64,000 nucleotides of DNA from Hemerocallis citrina (Eukaryota > Streptophyta > Magnoliopsida > Asparagales > Asphodelaceae), in NCBI GenBank assembly GCA_017893485.1, contig CM030363.1, positions 111,719,073 through 111,783,072 of the forward strand. Direction: 5' to 3'. This document shows, piece by piece, positions 23,235 through 33,269 of the stretch. Made by a program: the position numbers and the translations under genes. Numbering within the stretch: position 1 is the first letter of the stretch; each line of letters begins with the position of its first letter. The notes under the pieces were generated by a model. The model was not told the origin of the DNA. It did not search any database and worked only from the letters and a program-made list of their open reading frames with translations.

Positions 23235-24419
23235 CTACCGCTCAGGGACGAATTTGTGCCTCTTCTGTTGGACCAGTTTGGACCCCAGAGCAACGCTTAG
23301 GTGGTGGACGAGGAGCTCCTCGGAAATTCCTGGCATATCGGTAGCCAACCAGGCGAAGAGGTCATGGTTCTTCCTGATGCATTGGACTATGTCGGAACAT
23401 AGGACAGATGGGAGGGTCTTGCTGATAAAGAACATGCGGTTCAGATCTTGCTCGGAAAAGAGCACTTCCTCCAGCTCATCCACCGGTTCGGACATAGGTT
23501 GGGCGTTCCCTTGGGGGATCTCAAGGGTCTCGAGGGAGAGGACAGGACCCCCGGTGGAGGTCATGTAACACTTGCGGGCCATCTCTTGACTACCTCTTAC
23601 TTCCCCTACACCTGACTTGGTGGGGAACTTCATTTTCAGATGATAAGCCGACGGAACGGCCTCTAAAGCAGCTAGACCAGGTCGGCCTAGAATCACATTG
23701 TAAGCAGCTGGGATGTCAACGACCATGAAATCCATCGGCTCTATCCGGGTAGTAGGAGTTTTGCCAGCGGTTACATCGAGGGTGATTACCCCTTCGATAG
23801 TCACCGGCACTCCCGTGAACCCATGGAACGTGTAGCCGGCGGGCTTGAGCCTGTCCCGTGATAAGTTGAGTCCTTGGAAAGCCGCCAGGAAGAGGATGTT
23901 AACGGAGCTACCATTGTCCACCAGAATTTTCTCCACTTTAAAATTCACCATATGGAGGTTGATTACTAGTGCGTCACAATGGGGGATTCGGACTCCCTCC
24001 AGGTCTTCATCTGAGAAAGTGACCGGAACTCCGAGGCCTTTAGGAGGGGGTACGCCATGAACCGAATTGACTTCTCGTATGAAAGCCATCTGGGAAGATT
24101 TGGAGGATCCTCCCATGGGACCTCCACGAATGAGATGCAAGATGCGTTCCTCTTCAAACTCGGGAGTCTCGTCACGCCTTTCGGGACGCTTGTTAGCCCC
24201 CCTGGGGGGAGGAGGAAGATCGATTCGGTCCTTTCTCACAAACTTAGATAGCTGTCCTCTCTGGATGAGGGCCTCAATTTCATTCTTCAGGGCCCGACAG
24301 TCGTTGGTGACGTGGCCGTGGTCTCGATGATATCGGCACCACTTTTCCTTGTCCCTCTTCATGCCGAGGGTATTCATCTTCGGGGCAGGAAGCCGAACTC
24401 CTTCCTTCTCGACCTCCAT
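23235..24419 (-). pseudogene. B Pol: nucleocapsid zinc finger, protease and start of RT
   Basis: This minus-strand frame opens before a zinc-finger-like segment (CRYHRDHGHVTNDC, residues about 32-45) of the Tat type. Next come basic linkers and the aspartic protease (ILVDNGSSVNILF, with VILGRPGLAA downstream as the flap and second half). The beginning of RT follows (HDLFAWLATDMPGI), and the frame ends at a stop within the PER motif. The protease matures the polyprotein. The frame is shifted relative to gag at 24420-24500. Confidence 0.9.
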
Positions 24420-24499
24420 GAGAATGGTAGAAATGTTTGCATTAAGAGGGATAAACTTCTCAAATCTGGGAGGGGGCGGCGCTGGCCCCCGTTGTCCTT

Positions 24500-25500
24500 C
24501 TAGAGCTTCTTAGCTCCCTCTTCTTCAGCTGCCTTTCTCTTGGTCCCGGAGGAAGACCCCTCAAAAGTGGGGCGATGTTCAGCTTCCTCAGCCCAGATAT
24601 ACTTCTCGCTTCTGAGAAAAAGGTCAGAGAAGTTTTGCGGGGGCTTCTTGGCAAGGGAGGACCGAAGGCTTGAGTTGAGGACGTTTGACTGGAAGGCTGT
24701 AGCGGCGACCGATTGGTCGAGGGAGGCAATGGACCTAGCTTCTGCAGTAAACCGCTTCACATAATCTCTCAGCTTCTCACCCTTCTTCTGACTGAGGTAG
24801 AGTAGCGAAATACTAGTCTTCTCGGTGCAGCGGCTACTCACGAAGTGGGTGACGAAGAGGGTCTCAAATTGTTCAAAGGAGAATATGGAGGATGGGGCAA
24901 GACGAGAGTACCATTCTCGGGCCGGACCTTTGAGAGTAGCTGGGAAGGTTTTGCACAGTAGAGCATCAAAAGCTTGGTGGATCAACATGAGGGTCTTGAA
25001 GCTTTCGATGTGGTCCACGGGGTCTGACTCCCCAGAGTAAGTCTCAAACTGCAGGGGCTTGAAGCCTATTGGAACGGGCGCCTCCATGATTGTTCGAGAG
25101 AAGGGGAGTCAGCTTGGACGGAAGGTCCTTCCTCTCAGCTCTTCCTCTTTATCTAGTTGACCGAGGTGCCTCTCCATCTCGTGGAGACGGCGGTAGACCG
25201 CATCGTCCCTTCGACGATAGCCAAGCGAGCCTCTGGACTCGTCTTCATAAGAAGGGGAGCACAGAGTTCGGCGATGGTAGCTAGGGGAATGGCGAGGACT
25301 GTGATTGCAGTGACTCGGAGCTTGAGGAGGGGTTAAGGACCGACGGCGAGGACTTTGGACCGGAGGAGGAGTGGGGATCCTTTGAGCATTGTTGTAATTC
25401 GGCCGGAGGTTGAGGGCCTGTAGGATTGTAGCCTGGAACTCTTGGAATTCGGCTCGAGTGATAGGTCTGTTATCGTCCCTCGGGGCTACCGACCAGCGGG
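24500..25500 (-). pseudogene. B gag, capsid part
   Basis: The long minus-strand ORF (from 25087) holds the Gag capsid core: ETYSGESDPVDHIESFKTLM, FPATLKGPAREWYSRL, FEQFETLFVTHF and GEKLRDYVKRFTAEA. Upstream, 25100-25500 is an Arg/Pro/Ser-rich Gag region in the same frame, separated by a TGA at 25109-25111. The frame is interrupted by D at 25506 and the N-terminus continues at 28494. It is shifted against pol at its 3' end. Confidence 0.88.
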
Positions 25501-25505
25501 AGAAC

Positions 25506-27997
25506 TGTAGAACCCCGTATTTTCAAATATTATTTTAATTATTTGAAAATGAATTTAAATGAATTTTGAGGATTTAATTGATATTTTCTAAAAGATTTAT
25601 CTTTTGTACACGTGCAAAACACGTGCAAACGACTTTTGAGATGTTTGAAAAATTAAGTTTTCTTTATGAAAAATCATTATTTATTATTTGGGAATTATTT
25701 ACTATTTTTCCAGATTTTTCTGGAATTAAATGGATCTATTTGCAATTTTTGATAAAAGAAGGACCTTTTCACAAAATTGACATTCTTGAGGGCTAAAATA
25801 CAAAATTGGCATTCTGGACATTTTAAACAGTATTGGTTAAGATTTAGAAGTATATTTTCTTTTAAATCCTAATTTTAATAAATTTTAGATGAATTTCCAA
25901 GAGAAGATATATATATATATAATTGTATTTTGGAGGGATGGTTTTGCAAATGTATTCCTAAACCCTAAAAATGATATTCCCGGCCTATATAAGGGAGTTT
26001 GCAGCCGTCATTCGCTGCACAACTCAGATCTCATACTATTATTTTCTTGGTGATAAAATAGGATTTTGGATCTCACAAGAAGAAGGTTTTTCGTTGGATC
26101 TTTGCAATCTAAAGGTGAGTGATATGGACTTGTTTTGTTTATGTGTATGATTGCATGCTGTTTTGTTTGATGTTTTCGTATCTTGTATGAAATCGATGCC
26201 ATGGTAGTTATTCGAAATATGCATGTGAAATCCATGAAAGATTAGTAGATCTCGATTGACAACTCTTGATTGCTTGAAACGTGTTAAGATTTAAGTATGG
26301 TTTTGATCGGATGTATGCACATCTGAATCTTGGGTTTATAAACAGATCTTGGTTATTAATGGTGAAAGAATCGAGTATTGAGAAACCCTATTGGGAGATT
26401 CAAGAATTGAGAACATGAGATTTTAGTATTGTAACTATGATGCAGATCATCTTGAGATTGTCACTTTTAACTAAATATAAGTTAATTTCCAAAGCAATGA
26501 ATCTTTAGAGAACATCAGACTTGTTTTTGCATACAGACCTAATTTATGAAAACTGTAGGCCGACAGTCGACTGGTCTACTTATCAGTCGACTGGTACGAC
26601 CCCATTATTGTATCTTCAGCATCTTGAGAATTCTTCGGGACAGTCGACTGAGACCCATATTCAGTCGACTGGTCTACGAAATATTTTGTTTGTAAAGTAT
26701 TGAGTTTCTCGTCTGGACAGTCGACCGATGATTTGTTAAGTCGACTGTTAGCACTTGGAATGTTTCTTGAGAATTATTGATAATTATCTCGGGTAAGTCG
26801 ACTGATGGTTTTCTTGAGTCGACTTACTGCACTTGTTATGATCTTGGATATTGGTTCTCGGGGCAGTCGACTTACTATCGCATAAGTCGACTGGTACTGA
26901 TGAGTTTTCATAATCTTGAGTGTTCTTTCAGTTCTTAGTTTGTTTGTAGATGGATATGTTCGTCGGTGTAAGAGTCACTATAGTGATTGCATACCGGGTA
27001 CGTATTCGATCTATACCTTCTTAGTTTGTTTGTAGATGGATATGTTCGTCGGTGTAAGAGTCACTATAGTGATTGCATACCGGGTACGTATTCGATCTAC
27101 ACCCTCTTAGTTTGTTTGTAGATGGATATGTTCGTCGGTGTAAGAGTCACTATAGTGATTGCATACCGGGTACGTATTCGATCTATACCTTCTTAGTCTG
27201 TTTGTAGATGGATATGTTCGTCGGTGTAAGAGTCACTATAGTGATTGCATACCGGGTACGTATTCGATCTATACCCTCTTAGTGTTTTGTAGATGGATAT
27301 ATGGGTATCCGATCTATGGCATCATTGGTGATCGATTGTTGGACATACATCGTGGTATTGAGATTTATTGATAGTTAGGCATATTCTGAGATGTAAGGAT
27401 TACTGTTAGTTCAGAACAGTCGACTGGTTCGTTAAACAGTCGACTGTACAGTGCAGTAGAGCTGTACTATTTTGAGAGTGATTGATTGATGAATACTTGA
27501 TCGTTGGTATTGTTTCTCGACTTGGCTTCACGCTTGTACTGGCCTATCGTTTCTTGTTTCACATTACATGTTCAGTTTATGTATTTTTGTTTAGTACATG
27601 TTGTTCGAGAATTAATGTTTATTGTTTATTTATGTTTGTTGTTTATATCACTCACACCATTGGCTGACCCCTTTAGTTTGGGGGTTAGAGTTCAACTCTA
27701 GCCTCATGTGTTACAGGTAGCTGCTTAGAGTTGGGAGCTTGGATGCTTGGGGTAGCTTTGGATTTTATGGGTGTTATAATAGAGCCTTGTGTAATTTTGT
27801 AAAGAGGAGTATTGTAAAAGAGTATCTTTAATTCAAGGTGTTTTGTATTTCCGCTGCAATTGAAAAAGATTATTGTAATAAGAATTTGGAATAAAATGAT
27901 TTGAGTTTTGGTCTATGTATATTGTTACATTGAAGTGGATCGCTGGGAAAGTGCCACGTAATTTCTAAATTTTATATTGGAAATTCGGGGCGCTACA
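25506..27997 (+). repeat. D 5' LTR (2492 bp)
   Basis: It ends GGAAATTCGGGGCGCTACA, three bases before a tRNA-Met primer site. It contains a CACGTG pair at 25609 and 25620, a TATA box (CTATATAA) near 25985, a donor-like AAAGGTGAGT at 26111-26120, six pairs of the CAGTCGACTG motif (26564-26893 and 27418-27447), and a four-copy 86-bp tandem repeat. The TGGCTGACCCC and TTTGGGGGTTAG block near 27660 is shared with F near 59205. Confidence 0.8.
26934..27284. repeat. Four-copy 86-bp minisatellite in the D LTR
   Basis: The marker ATGGATATGTTCGTCGG recurs at 26950, 27036, 27122 and 27208, exactly 86 bp apart. A decayed fifth start lies at about 27303. Copies are nearly identical, so the amplification is recent. 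Each unit contains the perfect 12-bp palindrome TCACTATAGTGA. Confidence 0.95.
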
Positions 27998-28000
27998 GTT

Positions 28001-28228
28001 TGGTATCAGAGCCGACTTTCGACCCCGGGTGTAGGAGAGTCCTACGATCTGCGGTGCTGAGAGTCATTGATCTCCGGGATCGGTGTTGAGTGTGTTATCC
28101 GATCTGCGGTGTTGAGAGTGACTGATCTCCGGGATAAGGGACTATACTACATCGGCTAGAAAGGGCGGTCCTACACAAGATGTGTGCCTCGTACTCAGCG
28201 AGGACGCTGATCCCTAAGGGGGGGTGTA
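28001..28228 (+). other. D internal region: primer site, direct repeat, polypurine tract
   Basis: TGGTATCAGAGCC (28001-28013) is a Met-tRNA primer site and AAGGGGGGG (28217-28225) a polypurine tract. Between them GATCTGCGGTG...GATCTCCGGGAT occurs twice. There is no ORF. The minimal internal region resembles TRIM or LARD-type non-autonomous elements, which depend on proteins from a helper. Confidence 0.75.
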
Positions 28229-28488
28229 TGTAATACCCCTGTTTGGAGCGAACAGTCGACTGGTTGGTATAGCAGTCGACTGGTCGGCTCGAAATTTGAG
28301 ATTGAGATTAAGATTTGAGAATTTAGTCCCACATGGGAGGTTTGATAGGACAATTTGAGTATAAATACTATTAGCCAATGATCAAGAGTCACCATTCCAG
28401 TTAACCACCTTTTGAGAGGCAGCCTGTGGTGGGCAGTTGTACTACATAATATTTATAATTTGTCTGAGTATTGGGGCGGGGCGTTACA
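28229..28488 (+). repeat. D 3' terminal unit (260 bp mini-LTR)
   Basis: It begins TGTAATACCCCTG and ends GGGGCGTTACA. It carries a CAGTCGACTG pair (28253 and 28273), a TTAGTCCCACAT motif common in small plant LTRs, and a TATAAATA box near 28362. It is a complete small promoter-bearing LTR by itself but does not match the 2492-bp LTR at the other end. Confidence 0.65.
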
Positions 28489-28493
28489 AGAAC

Positions 28494-28995
28494 GATGTCT
28501 TCTTCGATGGTACTCAGGGGACTCTCTCCGCCCCCTGCGAGGAGGGGACCTCCTGTGGTCGCGGCGACGAGGAGATTGCTCATTTGGACGTTCCGGGCGG
28601 GAGGCTCCCTCACGGGCCCGCCTTTCATCCAAACGGTGGCGAAGGTCCTCTTCTTTCTGCCGGTTGAGGAAGGTATTGCGGAGGTCTTCGGAAGGCCGGG
28701 GGTTGTGAGATGCCATTGAATCGGTAGAAGGGTTGTGTACGGAGATGCGGTCTCGATGAGGAGGTTGCTTCTAAGGGTTGAGACGAGAGGCCCCTGCGCC
28801 AGCATTCTGGGGCCCAAGCGGAGCCCTTTGGGATTGAAGGTTCTGAAGAGGAGGTTGCTCCTGCTGCAGGGGCTGATCAGGCTGAGGAGGGAGTTGTCCC
28901 TGCTGCTGGACGGTTTGGAGGGGGATCTCCTGTTGTGGTTGAGGAGGAGTGGGTCCACGGTTGGACCCTTTGGATCTCAGTTTTCGGGGAGGCAT
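28494..28995 (-). pseudogene. B gag, N-terminal part
   Basis: The ATG at 28995 (minus strand) opens MPPRKLRSKGSNRGPTPP, then a Gln/Pro-rich stretch. A stop follows, then the same frame continues with Arg-rich RLDERRAREGASRPERPN and RRDHRRSPPRRGRRESPEY up to the D insertion. Low-complexity basic Gag N-termini are usual in Tat elements. The start is chosen because it is the first ATG after the primer site (about 70 bp). Confidence 0.75.
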
Positions 28996-29047
28996 GGCTG
29001 GAGGTGATCTTAACCAAGGAAAGAGGAAGGATTGCTATTCGTGGGTT

Positions 29048-29066
29048 CCCACAGACGGCACCAATC
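29048..29066 (-). other. B primer binding site
   Basis: On the minus strand, directly after the 5' LTR end GGTAACA, the sequence reads GATTGGTGCCGTCTGTGGG. The position makes it the primer site. TGGTGCCGTCTGTGGG is a form often seen in Tat elements; I do not assign the tRNA. Confidence 0.7.
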
Positions 29067-29635
29067 TGTTACCGCTAAATCTAGTGTGGGGACAAACAGA
29101 TAGAATTTGTGGATTCTTTGGGGTATCGAATAGCCAAATCTGAAACCTTTCCGCCGGAGTTTGACCGTGATCTCCCGCCGTTAACCTGCAAAAAGTGCAA
29201 AACACCGGGGTTGATCCCGGCAATGCACCCTCCGACACTCAAGTCAGTAATCAGAAAGATTATGAATGAGCTTTGATGGGCAAAAGATTGATTACCTCTT
29301 AATAGTGGGGGATGGGGGGTATTTATAGCCGCCTTAGGGACCAGTTTCGGGATAAGATCAAATCCCTACTTCCCAGTGAATGGATAGAAATGAATCAGGG
29401 TCGTTCATTAGGTATAATCATAAACCCTAATTCTACCCAGCTGGACCGGATTTCTTGCGGGTTGAAACCCGCACCCAGTTGAGATGGATCCATTCGTGGG
29501 TTATTGGGCCTTTGGAAAAAAGACCCAGTACCCGCTTCAGACCCATTTGTAGGTGAAATTACCATTTTACCCCTGATCTTTAAGATTCGTGCCCGATTTG
29601 GACAGTTCCGATTTTACCCTATTTTAGCCATATCA
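29067..29635 (-). repeat. B 5' LTR
   Basis: The 569-bp unit ends TGTTACCGC on the + strand, with a TATA box (TATAAATA on the minus strand) near 29325. It differs from the left LTR by scattered substitutions, so the element is not a very recent insertion. The ORFs inside the LTR are not genes. Confidence 0.93.
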
Positions 29636-29640
29636 TTATC

Positions 29641-29823
29641 ATTATGGGAAGGAGGGACACATCAGACCAAATTGTCCCCAATATCTGAAGAGCAGTGGCA
29701 AGGCTATATCAGGAACCACTAGCAAGGAAAAACAACCAGTTCGCCATGGTCGAGTATTCACTTTAACTGAGGAAGATGCGGAAGGTAATGAGGGGGTAAC
29801 ACCGGTATGTGAAGAAACATTGT
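29641..29823 (+). pseudogene. E1 gag 3' end: rest of zinc knuckle and linker
   Basis: The sequence resumes E1 gag right after B: glycine-rich GKEGHIRPNCPQ, the His and last Cys of a CCHC knuckle, then a basic Ser-rich linker leading to VFTLTEEDAEG, typical of the Gag/protease junction. A TAT codon stands where a knuckle Cys is expected. The knuckle binds the element RNA. Confidence 0.8.
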
Positions 29824-30435
29824 AATAAGTTTTAGTTGTATTTTGAAGTTTTCATTTTGGAGAAGTATAATGAAGGCTGAAACTCTTTTGTAACAGGATG
29901 TATATATATAAATGGAACTTTGGCTACTGTTTTGTTCAATAGTGGCTCAACTCATTCTTTTGTGTCCAAATCATTCTCAGGAAAGTTAAAGTGCACACAA
30001 GAAGCAACTCCAGAGTTAGCCTTAATGGTAGCTACACCATCAGGGGCAACTCTTACTACAGATTGATGCTATAAAGACTGTAAACTTCGGATTAACGAAG
30101 AACCTCTGAGTATTGAATTGTTAGAGTTGGGTTTCGCTGCACCAGATGTAATTATTGGCATGGATTGGATGTCAAAGCATGAAGCAAATATCGACTGCAA
30201 GGAGAAGAAAGTAGCCATCACAGCTGAGGGAACGGAGCTCATGTTTCACGGAAAGAAGAAGCCAAGCGAAATGATTATTGCAGCTACAACAAAAATGAAG
30301 GTACCTGAAGAAGTGAATGAGATACCAGTGGTGAGGAATTTTCCACTCGTATTCCTGGAAGAATTACCTAGGCTGCCCCCACACAGAGATGTAGAATTCA
30401 GCATTTCAATCCAACCGGCAGTGCTCCCGTATTAA
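29824..30435 (+). pseudogene. E1 aspartic protease
   Basis: After a broken stretch containing ATATATATA there is the protease core FNSGSTHSFVS. The expected catalytic Asp of the D-S/T-G motif is Asn here. A TGA interrupts the middle near 30064. The second half (ELGFAAPDVIIGMDWMSKHEANIDCKEKKV) is open from 30118. It is followed by the HRDVEFSISI region that leads into RT, and ends at TAA 30435. Confidence 0.88.
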
Positions 30436-31290
30436 AGACACCTTACAGGATGGCACCAGTGGAGCAGAATGAAGTCAAGAAACAAGTTAAAGAGCTATTG
30501 CATAATGGACTCATCAGGCTGAGTGCATCACCCTAGGGAGCACCGCTTTTGCTTGTTAAGAAGAAGGATGGGTCTGCAAGAATGAGTATAGATTATCTGG
30601 GATTGAATAAGGTCACTGTTCGAAACAAGTACCCAATTCCCAGGATCGATGATTTGTTTGATCAACTTCAAGGGGCAGCTGTATTTTCCAAGATCGACCT
30701 ACGGTCCGGTTAACATCAAGTTTGAGTCTAGGAAGAAGATGTACCCAAGCCAGCCTTTCGAACTCGGCATGGGCACTACGAGTTTTTAGTAATGCCGTTC
30801 GGAGTAACCAATGCTCCAGCAATCTTTATGAACATGATGAACCGAATCTTACAGCCATTTATTCACTCATTTGTAGTGGTCTTCATCGACGACACTTTGG
30901 TGTACTCAAGGACAGAAAAGAACATGTCAGACATTTGACCACAGTATTAAGCAAGCTGCATGAGCATCAATTGTACACCAAATTGTCCAAGTGTGAGTTC
31001 TGGAAGCTAGAAGTTGCATTTCTTGGCTATATCCTTTCTAAGGAGGAAGTGACTATAGACCCACAGAAGATAGAAGTAGTCAAAGAGTGGCCAAAGCCGA
31101 AGACAGTGAAAGAAGTAAGAAGTTTTCTGGGTATGACAGGGTTTTACCGTAAGTTTATTCAAATTTATGTCAGAATAGCAGTACCACTCACAGCATTAAC
31201 CAGGAAGAACCAGAGCTTCGACTGGACAAAGAAGTGTGAAGAAAGTTTCCAAGGATTAAAGAATAGATTGATCTCTCCCTCATCTTGGTC
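30436..31290 (+). pseudogene. E1 reverse transcriptase
   Basis: Frames are shifted several times. Blocks in order are [85 protein letters not shown], the active site FIDD (then TLVYS), the thumb, and VRSFLGMTGFYRKFI. At least one TAG (near 30533) and a TAA (near 30711) are present. It is chromovirus-type RT; the order fits Tekay. Confidence 0.9.
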
Positions 31291-31714
31291 TTGCCTCAAG
31301 CTGTCAAAGGGTATGTCATCTACAGTGATGCATCATATTTGGGGTTCGGATGTGTACTGATGCAGGAAGGGAAGTTCATAGCCTATGGATCGAGACAACT
31401 CCGACCTCAAGAGAAGAACTACCCTAAGCATGACTTAGAACTAGCAGCCATAATCTTCGCCTTGATTGTGGCGACATTACATCTACAGAGCAAAGGTAGA
31501 AATGTATACCGACCAAAAAAGTTTGAAGTATATATACCAGCAGAGGGATTTGAATCTAAGGCAAAGGCGATGGCTGGAAGTCTTGGAATATATCAAACTA
31601 GAAATCTTGTACCATCCAGGGAAGGCTAATGTGGTAGCTGATGCACTCAGCCGGAAGAGGAGTATTGCCACACTTACTATAACAAGAAAGGAGTTGGAGG
31701 ATGAGATTAGATAA
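31291..31714 (+). pseudogene. E1 RNase H
   Basis: It shows [60 protein letters not shown] and NVVADALSRK, covering the acidic catalytic positions. A frameshift lies around 31470-31560 and the frame stops at 31714. RNase H degrades the RNA strand after cDNA synthesis. Confidence 0.88.
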
Positions 31715-31779
31715 GCAGGCATTGAGGTAATTACTCAAGACTTCAGTACAGTTTTGGCACAGTTAGTTTTACAGCCTAG

Positions 31780-32690
31780 TTTGAATAAGTGAGTGAAGAA
31801 AACTCAGATAAGAGACACAAAGATTGAAGCACTGAAGAAGCAGGTAAATGAGGGAAAACTTTCAGTATTCAGTATAAGAGAATGATCACTCTGGTATGGC
31901 AATAAGCTGTGTGTACCGAAGGACAAAGAATTAAGAGAAGACATCATGAAGGAAGCTCACTCCACATTACTTGCAGTGCACTCTGGAAGCACCAAGATGT
32001 ATCAGGATGTGAAGCAGTACTATTGGTGGTCTGGGATGAAGCGGGACATAGCAAAATTTGTGGCCAGATGCCTGACATGCCAACAAATTAATGCCGAAAA
32101 CATAAGCCAGGAGGATTATTACAACCTTTGCCCATTCCGGAGTGGAAATGGAAAAACATTAGCATGGACTTCATCTCCGGTTTGCCCAGAAGCCTTAAAG
32201 GAAATGACTCAGTTTGGGTCATTGTAGATTGACTAATAAAGTCCGCACATTTTCTCCTTGTAAAGACGACCTGATCACTTGAGAAATTAGCAGAAGTCTA
32301 CATTGAAAGTATAGTGAACCTACATGAAGTACCAGTGTCAATAGTTTCTGATAGGGATGTAAGATTTACATCTCATTTCTAGCAGAGTCTACAGTCGGCC
32401 TTGGGAACCAAAAAAGATTTTAGCACAGCTTTTCATCCACAGACTTATGGACAAACAGAAAGAGTGAACAGAATCCTCAAGGATATGTTCAGCACATTTA
32501 TTATGAAATTCGGAGGAAGCTGGGAAAGATACTTGGCCCTAGTGGAATTTGCTTATAATGACAGTTATCAGGAAAGCATTGGTATGGCTCCATATGAAGC
32601 GCTATATGGGAGAAGGTGCAGGACGCCCGTGTGCTGGTACGAAGTAGGAGAGCGGCAAATGTTCGAACCAGAGATCATGCAGTAAACCTC
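31780..32690 (+). pseudogene. E1 integrase, zinc and catalytic regions
   Basis: The HHCC region shows EAHSTLLAVHSGSTKMYQDV, then YYWWSGMKRDIAKFVARC and LTCQQ. The core shows MDFISGLP (first Asp), [12 protein letters not shown] (second Asp) and HPQTYGQTERVNRI (Glu), then ALVEFAYNDSYQESIGM and PYEALYGRRCRTPVCW. Stops occur near 32226, 32383 and 32683. It lies downstream of RNase H, as in all gypsy elements. Confidence 0.9.
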
Positions 32691-32718
32691 AGAAAAGATC
32701 GAGCTTATTCAGAAAAGG

Positions 32719-33207
32719 ATGCAAGGAGCACAGAGCAAACATAAAAGCTACGCTGACAATCGCCGGAGAGAATTAGAATTTGAGAAATATGATTCAGTGT
32801 TTCTTAAAGTATCACCAACAAACGGCGTTATCAGATTCAGAAAGGGTGGAAAATTAGCACTACGATTTATTGGGCCATACAAGATTTTGAAAAGAATTGG
32901 AAGAATGGCATATAAGTTGGAATTACCCGCAGAATTATCCCGAGTACATGACGTGTTCCACGTCTCAATGCTGAGAAAGTATGTACCAAATCTGAGCCAT
33001 CAACTATCAGAGATTCCTGAAGACTTGCAAGTGAACCTCTCGTACAAGGAACAACCAGTCAGAATCATCGATCGTCAGAAAAGGATATTGAGGAACAAGA
33101 CCATTCCAATGATAAGGGTTCTCTGGAAGAATCAGTTCGTGGAAGAAGCCACTTACGAACTAGAGAGCCGCATGAGAGCTTCTTTTCCTGCACTATTTGA
33201 GGTGTAA
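32719..33207 (+). CDS. E1 integrase C-terminus with chromodomain-like tail
   Basis: The open frame runs from the QSKHKSYADNRRRELEF linker through the GPY/F-type domain (LALRFIGPYKILKRIGRMAY), VHDVFHVSMLRKYVP, then a tail with RIIDRQKRILRNKTIPMIRV and LWKNQFVEEATYELESRMR, ending TAA at 33207. The tail is the chromodomain-like module of Tekay/Del chromoviruses, thought to steer integration to heterochromatin. The frame is intact for 162 codons, the best-preserved part of E1. Confidence 0.88.
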   Translation: MQGAQSKHKSYADNRRRELEFEKYDSVFLKVSPTNGVIRFRKGGKLALRFIGPYKILKRIGRMAYKLELPAELSRVHDVFHVSMLRKYVPNLSHQLSEIPEDLQVNLSYKEQPVRIIDRQKRILRNKTIPMIRVLWKNQFVEEATYELESRMRASFPALFEV

Positions 33208-33254
33208 TGTTTTCTTTTCTCCTGACTGAGTATAGTTCTGAGGACAAAACTACT

Positions 33255-33269
33255 CTAAGGAGGGAGTAA
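33255..33269 (+). other. E1 polypurine tract
   Basis: CTAAGGAGGGAGTAA abuts the 3' LTR start TGTAATACC and is the expected plus-strand primer. Confidence 0.8.

Larger units (their letters stand above)
25506..28488 (+). mobile_element. D: short non-autonomous LTR element with two unlike LTRs, in B gag
   Basis: It begins TGTAGAACCCC and ends GGGGCGTTACA. The 5-bp target duplication AGAAC is perfect at 25501-25505 and 28489-28493, so the whole 2983 bp behaves as one insertion. It consists of a 2492-bp LTR (25506-27997), a 231-bp internal region with primer site and polypurine tract but no ORF, and a 260-bp terminal unit (28229-28488) not homologous to the first LTR. The first LTR matches solo LTR F at both ends. 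Paired CAGTCGACTG palindromes occur in both terminal units. Confidence 0.75.
10147..29635 (-). mobile_element. Element B: Tat-type Ty3/gypsy element, minus strand, inserted in E1 gag
   Basis: LTRs of about 570 bp at 10147-10716 and 29067-29635 are near identical. On the minus strand they start TGATATGGC and end GGTAACA (TAATA in the left copy). Target duplications are CTATC (10142-10146) and TTATC (29636-29640). The minus-strand order is 5' LTR (right), primer site, gag, zinc finger, protease, RT, two RNase H domains, integrase, tandem array, antisense gene, second tandem array, 3' LTR (left). That is the Tat-lineage layout. It carries insertions C and D; without them it is about 13.3 kb. All ORFs are broken by stops or frameshifts. 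Confidence 0.92.

Noticed and set aside
26564..26893. CRISPR-like array of short repeats
   Set aside because: The repeats are short palindromes in pairs in a plant LTR, without regular spacers, cas genes or a leader.
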